Source: Nitrospira sp. ST-bin5
Lineage (GTDB): Bacteria; Nitrospirota; Nitrospiria; Nitrospirales; Nitrospiraceae
Assembly: GCA_002083555.1 (NCBI GenBank)
Contig: MSXN01000027.1
Span: 1 to 25,962 of the forward strand
Reading direction: 5' to 3'
DNA: 25,962 nucleotides
The translations under genes were made by a program, and so were the position numbers. The notes under the pieces were generated by a model. It was not told where the DNA came from and made no database searches. It worked only from the letters and a program-made list of their open reading frames with translations. Numbering within the stretch: the first letter of the stretch is position 1; the number at the start of each line of letters is the position of its first letter. This document shows, in pieces, positions 23,337 to 25,962 of the stretch.

Positions 23337-24518
23337 TTACTGCATAATGTTGTCGACCAGGCGACTGACGAGCCGATCGCCGAGCAGATGCTCCTCGACC
23401 AACTCCTTCGCATCTGTCTCTTTCACACCTCGGTACCAGATACCGTCCGGATACACCGCGACCGTCGGCCCCTCTCCACAGCGGCCCATGCAAGAGGTCT
23501 TGGTCACTCGGATATCCTGCTCGCGGCCGGTTTCTTTCAGCAGCCGCCGCAATGTGGCAATCAGCGTAATACTCCCAGCGTCAGCACAGTCGGCATTTCC
23601 ACACACCAAGACATGTTTGGCAAGCGGGCGATGGGCATGCACATGTGGCATGGCCTGCGCATGAGTGAACCCGTGTCGCAGACTCCAGAGCAGTGCGTTG
23701 AGACCGCCCACGTTCTGGGTCACGGCGGACACGGGCACACGATAGTGACAGGTGTCGCAGGGAAGCGGACGCTCTCCCTCCGTCGCTTCGGAGAAGCGCT
23801 CATCCATCAACGTGAGCAGACGGTCGTCAATTCCCAAATGCGGTGCCAGCTCGGTCTTGATCCAGGGATAGCGTGTTTGGAACGACTCCACCTGCTCACG
23901 AATCTTGGCAATTAACCGTCCGCCAAAGAGAAAGTACGGCACCACGACGATCCGTTCAGGGCGCGCACGCGCGACCAGTTCCACCGTCTCCTCAAATAGC
24001 GGCCTCGTGACGCCAATGAAACAGGGCACCACCCACCCGATCGCGCGCCCTTCGGCGAAGAGGCGAACGACTTTACAGAAGTCCCCATTCGCGTCCGGAT
24101 CGCTTGCGCCACGCCCCACGACCACGACGGCGGTCTTCGCAGGGTCGCGGGCGTCTGCCAGCGCCGCCCGTGACCGCTCGAACGCTAACTCCACGAGGTT
24201 CGGATGCACGCCCAAGGCGTTGGTGACGGTAAATCTGACGGCAGGAAAGTCCTGTCGCGCCTGTGAGAGCGCAAGAGGAATATCGTTCTTTACATGCCCC
24301 GCGGCAAAGAGGAACAACGGCAACACAACAATGAAATCGGCCCGCTGAGCCAGCTCGCGAAGGGCCATGGCCAAAGACGGACGAGCGAGCTCCACATAGC
24401 CATGCGTGACATCAACATCGGGGCGCGACGCACGATAGGCCGCGACGACGGACTCGAACTCGGCATTGGCGCTTACGTCACGACTGCCGTGCCCGACGAT
24501 GAGTAGTCCCGTGGTCAT
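23337..24518 (-). CDS. cbiX: Sirohydrochlorin cobaltochelatase fused to a [2Fe-2S] ferredoxin domain
   Basis: A 393-aa two-repeat CbiX with a C-terminal redox domain. The first chelatase repeat keeps both metal His residues (GHGSRD, His10; AAGHVKND, His75). In the second repeat both are replaced by Arg (VGRGASD and FGGRLIAK). A linker has CDTCHYR (Cys254, Cys257) and a His-rich patch, HAQAMPHVHAHRP. Residues 302-393 form a thioredoxin-like ferredoxin with Cys306, Cys311, Cys343 and Cys347 (SCMGRCGEGP). The enzyme inserts cobalt into sirohydrochlorin, the first committed step of the route. I prefer the ATG at 24518 over the in-frame TTG at 24542. It is first in the operon, behind the riboswitch and terminator. 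Confidence 0.94.
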   Translation of the reverse strand: MTTGLLIVGHGSRDVSANAEFESVVAAYRASRPDVDVTHGYVELARPSLAMALRELAQRADFIVVLPLFLFAAGHVKNDIPLALSQARQDFPAVRFTVTNALGVHPNLVELAFERSRAALADARDPAKTAVVVVGRGASDPDANGDFCKVVRLFAEGRAIGWVVPCFIGVTRPLFEETVELVARARPERIVVVPYFLFGGRLIAKIREQVESFQTRYPWIKTELAPHLGIDDRLLTLMDERFSEATEGERPLPCDTCHYRVPVSAVTQNVGGLNALLWSLRHGFTHAQAMPHVHAHRPLAKHVLVCGNADCADAGSITLIATLRRLLKETGREQDIRVTKTSCMGRCGEGPTVAVYPDGIWYRGVKETDAKELVEEHLLGDRLVSRLVDNIMQ

Positions 24519-24601
24519 GCGACACGGTCCTGTCTGGAACAAGCTGTTGGAATCAGGGATCTGCGATCAGTCTTGCGCTGATCCAGAATGGCGGAGAGCA
24601 T

Positions 24602-24638
24602 AAAAAAAACCTCCCGTCCCGCATTGGGAACAAGAGGT
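24602..24638 (-). terminator. Intrinsic terminator between riboswitch and cbiX
   Basis: On the minus strand ACCTCTTGTTCCC pairs with GGGACGGGAGGT (two G-T pairs and one bulge) around an AATGC loop, followed directly by seven Ts. It lies about 60 bases after the B12 box and 84 before the cbiX ATG, so it is the likely off-switch of the riboswitch. Confidence 0.85.
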
Positions 24639-24696
24639 CACATGCCAACGAGGCAAGCGAGATCTCCGTTACCACGCGGAGAAACAGTGCTCTGTC

Positions 24697-24879
24697 ACCT
24701 CGGATAGGTCTCCTGGCTCGTAGGTTCTGAAGGTCAAAAGACCTTCAACGCTTCCTCCCGCCTTCCGCGACGAGTTCGTCGAGTGGCTTGAATGGAGGTT
24801 GCTTCCCACTTACAGTGGCGGGACCGCGCCGGTTTCTCACCGGACTTCCCTGTTACGCCCTTGCGGGCATCCGAGAGGT
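24697..24879 (-). ncRNA. Cobalamin riboswitch controlling the biosynthesis operon
   Basis: On the minus strand P1 forms from ACCTCTCGGAT and ATCCGAGGT. Between them come ACAGGGAAGTCCGGTGAGAA, CCGGCGCGGTCCCGCCACTG, AGCCACTCG, GGAAGGCGGG, a variable hairpin (GAAGGTC/GACCTTC) and the B12 box GAGCCAGGAGACCT. All are standard cobalamin aptamer landmarks. Its sequence is clearly different from the two uptake riboswitches. Confidence 0.96.
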
Positions 24880-24899
24880 TACTCAATTATCAACTGCAA

Positions 24900-24929
24900 T
24901 ACCTATCGCGAGCTAGCTGGCGCTGTCAA
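24900..24929 (-). promoter_or_regulatory. Candidate sigma70-type promoter of the cobalamin operon
   Basis: The minus strand has a perfect TTGACA (24924-24929). A weak TAGGTA lies 18 bases on (24900-24905). The start of transcription would fall about 10-15 bases before the riboswitch P1. The -10 match is poor, so only the -35 box and the position support it. Confidence 0.4.
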
Positions 24930-24982
24930 GGCTAAAATATAGAAAGGCAATCTGAATTGGCTACAGGGCGGGTCAGCGGGTG

Positions 24983-25066
24983 ACCCAAAACCAAAAAACT
25001 AGACCACACATAACTTGAGGAACGGATCTCAAGTATCGGGTGTGGTATCCTGTTTAGCTTTTGGGT
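24983..25066. repeat. Palindromic element, copy B
   Basis: An 84-base imperfect palindrome: outer arms ACCCAAAA / TTTTGGGT, a middle stem ACCACAC (25003-25009) / GTGTGGT (25040-25046), and a perfect inner stem ACTTGAG / CTCAAGT. Its left arm matches copy A (2461-2487) at 23 of 27 bases. It lies upstream of the B12 operon promoter. Confidence 0.65.
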
Positions 25067-25263
25067 AACTTCTCGCCTCTTCTCATCGTGAAAAGACATG
25101 GTCAGTTCAAGGACAGTTGGCTCAGAGCGGTTTTCGTTTAGGATGAGCCTGTAAAGACGCTAGCGCGCGACGAAGGCCTCAGCGGGGTCAACCGAAAATA
25201 GTGGTTGCCCAGGCATACTATGTTGAAAACGCAGCAATCATTTCAGTCGAATAGGAAGAATGA

Positions 25264-25476
25264 TTACGTCCTGAAAAGGCTAGTGTCGACAGTTCAATCC
25301 TATCCCTCGATCGTTCAATCCTGAAACGCATCATTGATGCCGCACCTGTGTATACAGATTTACTTCCGACCGCGCCTCTGTCAGCACATTTACTTCTCGA
25401 TCTGATATGGGGAAAGCACGATACTGATGAGAGCAGACTGTTGGAATTACAAGGACTTATGCGTGAGGCAATGTAA
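25264..25476 (+). pseudogene. Protein-like open frame without a start codon
   Basis: Seventy codons stay open between TGA at 25261 and TAA at 25474 with no upstream ATG. The translation has a natural-looking mix of residues (for example LKRIIDAAPVYTDLLPTAPL and ESRLLELQGLMREAM). I recognise no family. It could be the tail of a degraded gene or a chance frame. Confidence 0.25.
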
Positions 25477-25734
25477 AGACTTTTATTTCCACGGACAATA
25501 TCTACCCCATCCCCTCCGCTTTGCACCAGGCGTCAACGAGACATGATGAACTCTAGTCAATATCTTTCTCAGGATCTGTCATAAACGTGACAAATCATTG
25601 CAATATCGTGAGCATTCTAGCGTCAGTTTAGATAACAAACCGAGTGATCGTACTAGGGTCGGGACTCATCAAGTTTTTGCCTTCCCTCAAGAAACGAGAT
25701 GTGCTTCACTCGGGCTAGAGGTGGCCATTGGATA

Positions 25735-25962
25735 ATGTTTCTGTTGACCCAACAGCAGTTGAACAGGATCAAGTTGTATCTCCCCGTTTCGTACGGTATC
25801 CCTCTTGTGGATGATAGGCGGGTGATCAGCGGGATCATCTGTGCCATCCGATACGGCCTGCAATGGAAAGATGCGTCACCGGCCTATGGTCCGTACAAGA
25901 CGCTGTACAACCGCTTCGTGCGCTAGAGCCGGGCTGGGATCGTAAGCTCCCCTGTCAACGAG
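25735..25962 (+). pseudogene. IS5-family transposase N-terminal fragment with a premature TAG
   Basis: From the ATG at 25735 the product has the typical IS5-group opening: FLLTQQQLNRIKLYLPVSYG, then VDDRRVISGIICAIRYGLQW and YGPYKTLYNRFVR. In the family this continues with Trp-Ser-Arg, but here the Trp codon is TAG (25924-25926). The frame then reads SRAGI before diverging from what I expect. The catalytic DDE domain would lie beyond the window edge. A nonsense mutation, perhaps followed by truncation, is the likely cause. I could not define the terminal inverted repeat. Confidence 0.7.

Larger units (their letters stand above)
24880..25734. other. Gene-poor stretch between the B12 operon and the IS fragment
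   Basis: It holds the candidate promoter, palindromic copy B and one protein-like open frame (25264-25476). Nothing else is supported. The sequence is AT-richer than the operon and looks like decayed mobile or accessory DNA. Confidence 0.5.

Noticed and set aside
24565..24583. Inverted repeat GATCAG / CTGATC between the terminator and cbiX
   Set aside because: A 6-base stem without a U-tract; likely chance, with no clear role.
25142..25199. Short frame reading DEPVKTLARDEGLSGVNRK, like a DNA-binding remnant
   Set aside because: Only 19 codons between two stop codons; too short to support a call.
25218..25526. 102-codon open frame on the minus strand
   Set aside because: Ser/Arg-rich with no motif; the opposite strand has a more protein-like frame.
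1..25962. CRISPR arrays, tRNA and rRNA genes
   Set aside because: I saw no regularly spaced repeats, no cloverleaf-like sequence and no rRNA-like stretch.

Overview
The window looks like a piece of a Nitrospira-type (Nitrospirota) chromosome. That placement rests on the overall gene style, the GC-rich coding sequence and the mix of early-cobalt corrin genes with an aerobic-type BluB. It is an inference, because no rRNA or other phylogenetic marker is present. About 22 kb of the 26 kb is one uninterrupted minus-strand block for making and importing cobalamin (vitamin B12).

Layout on the minus strand, in transcription order (right to left): a candidate promoter (about 24900-24929), a cobalamin riboswitch (24697-24879) and an intrinsic terminator (24602-24638). 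Then come cbiX fused to a [2Fe-2S] ferredoxin domain, a DUF3209-like protein, an FNR-type flavin reductase, a ChuX/HutX-like small protein, cbiD, cbiC, cbiET, cbiL, cbiG, cbiH, an unrecognised 137-aa protein, cbiF, a cobA-hemD fusion, bluB, cbiA, cobQ/cbiP and a NiCoT-like cobalt/nickel permease. Most neighbours overlap by 4 bases (ATGA or GTGA), so they are probably translated as a coupled operon. A second cobalamin riboswitch (8643-8789) precedes a btuB-like TonB receptor, a small permease and an IspH/LytB paralogue. A third riboswitch (4676-4822), nearly identical to the second, precedes another TonB-dependent receptor.

The set makes cobyric acid by the early-cobalt (anaerobic-type) route and supplies the lower ligand through BluB. 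No precorrin-6A reductase (cbiJ/cobK) is visible, and the later steps (cbiB, cobU/P, cobS, cobT, adenosyltransferase) are not in the window. The unassigned operon members, above all the flavin reductase and the ChuX-like protein, are therefore the most interesting candidates.

The flanks are poor in genes and contain debris: a broken isochorismatase-like gene at the left edge, a small possible membrane protein, a lipoprotein gene (plus strand), the amino-terminal stump of a CDF cation-efflux transporter, and at the right edge an IS5-type transposase start interrupted by a TAG codon. Two related palindromic elements (2461-2548 and 24983-25066), whose stems differ by compensating base changes, sit just outside the two ends of the B12 block.
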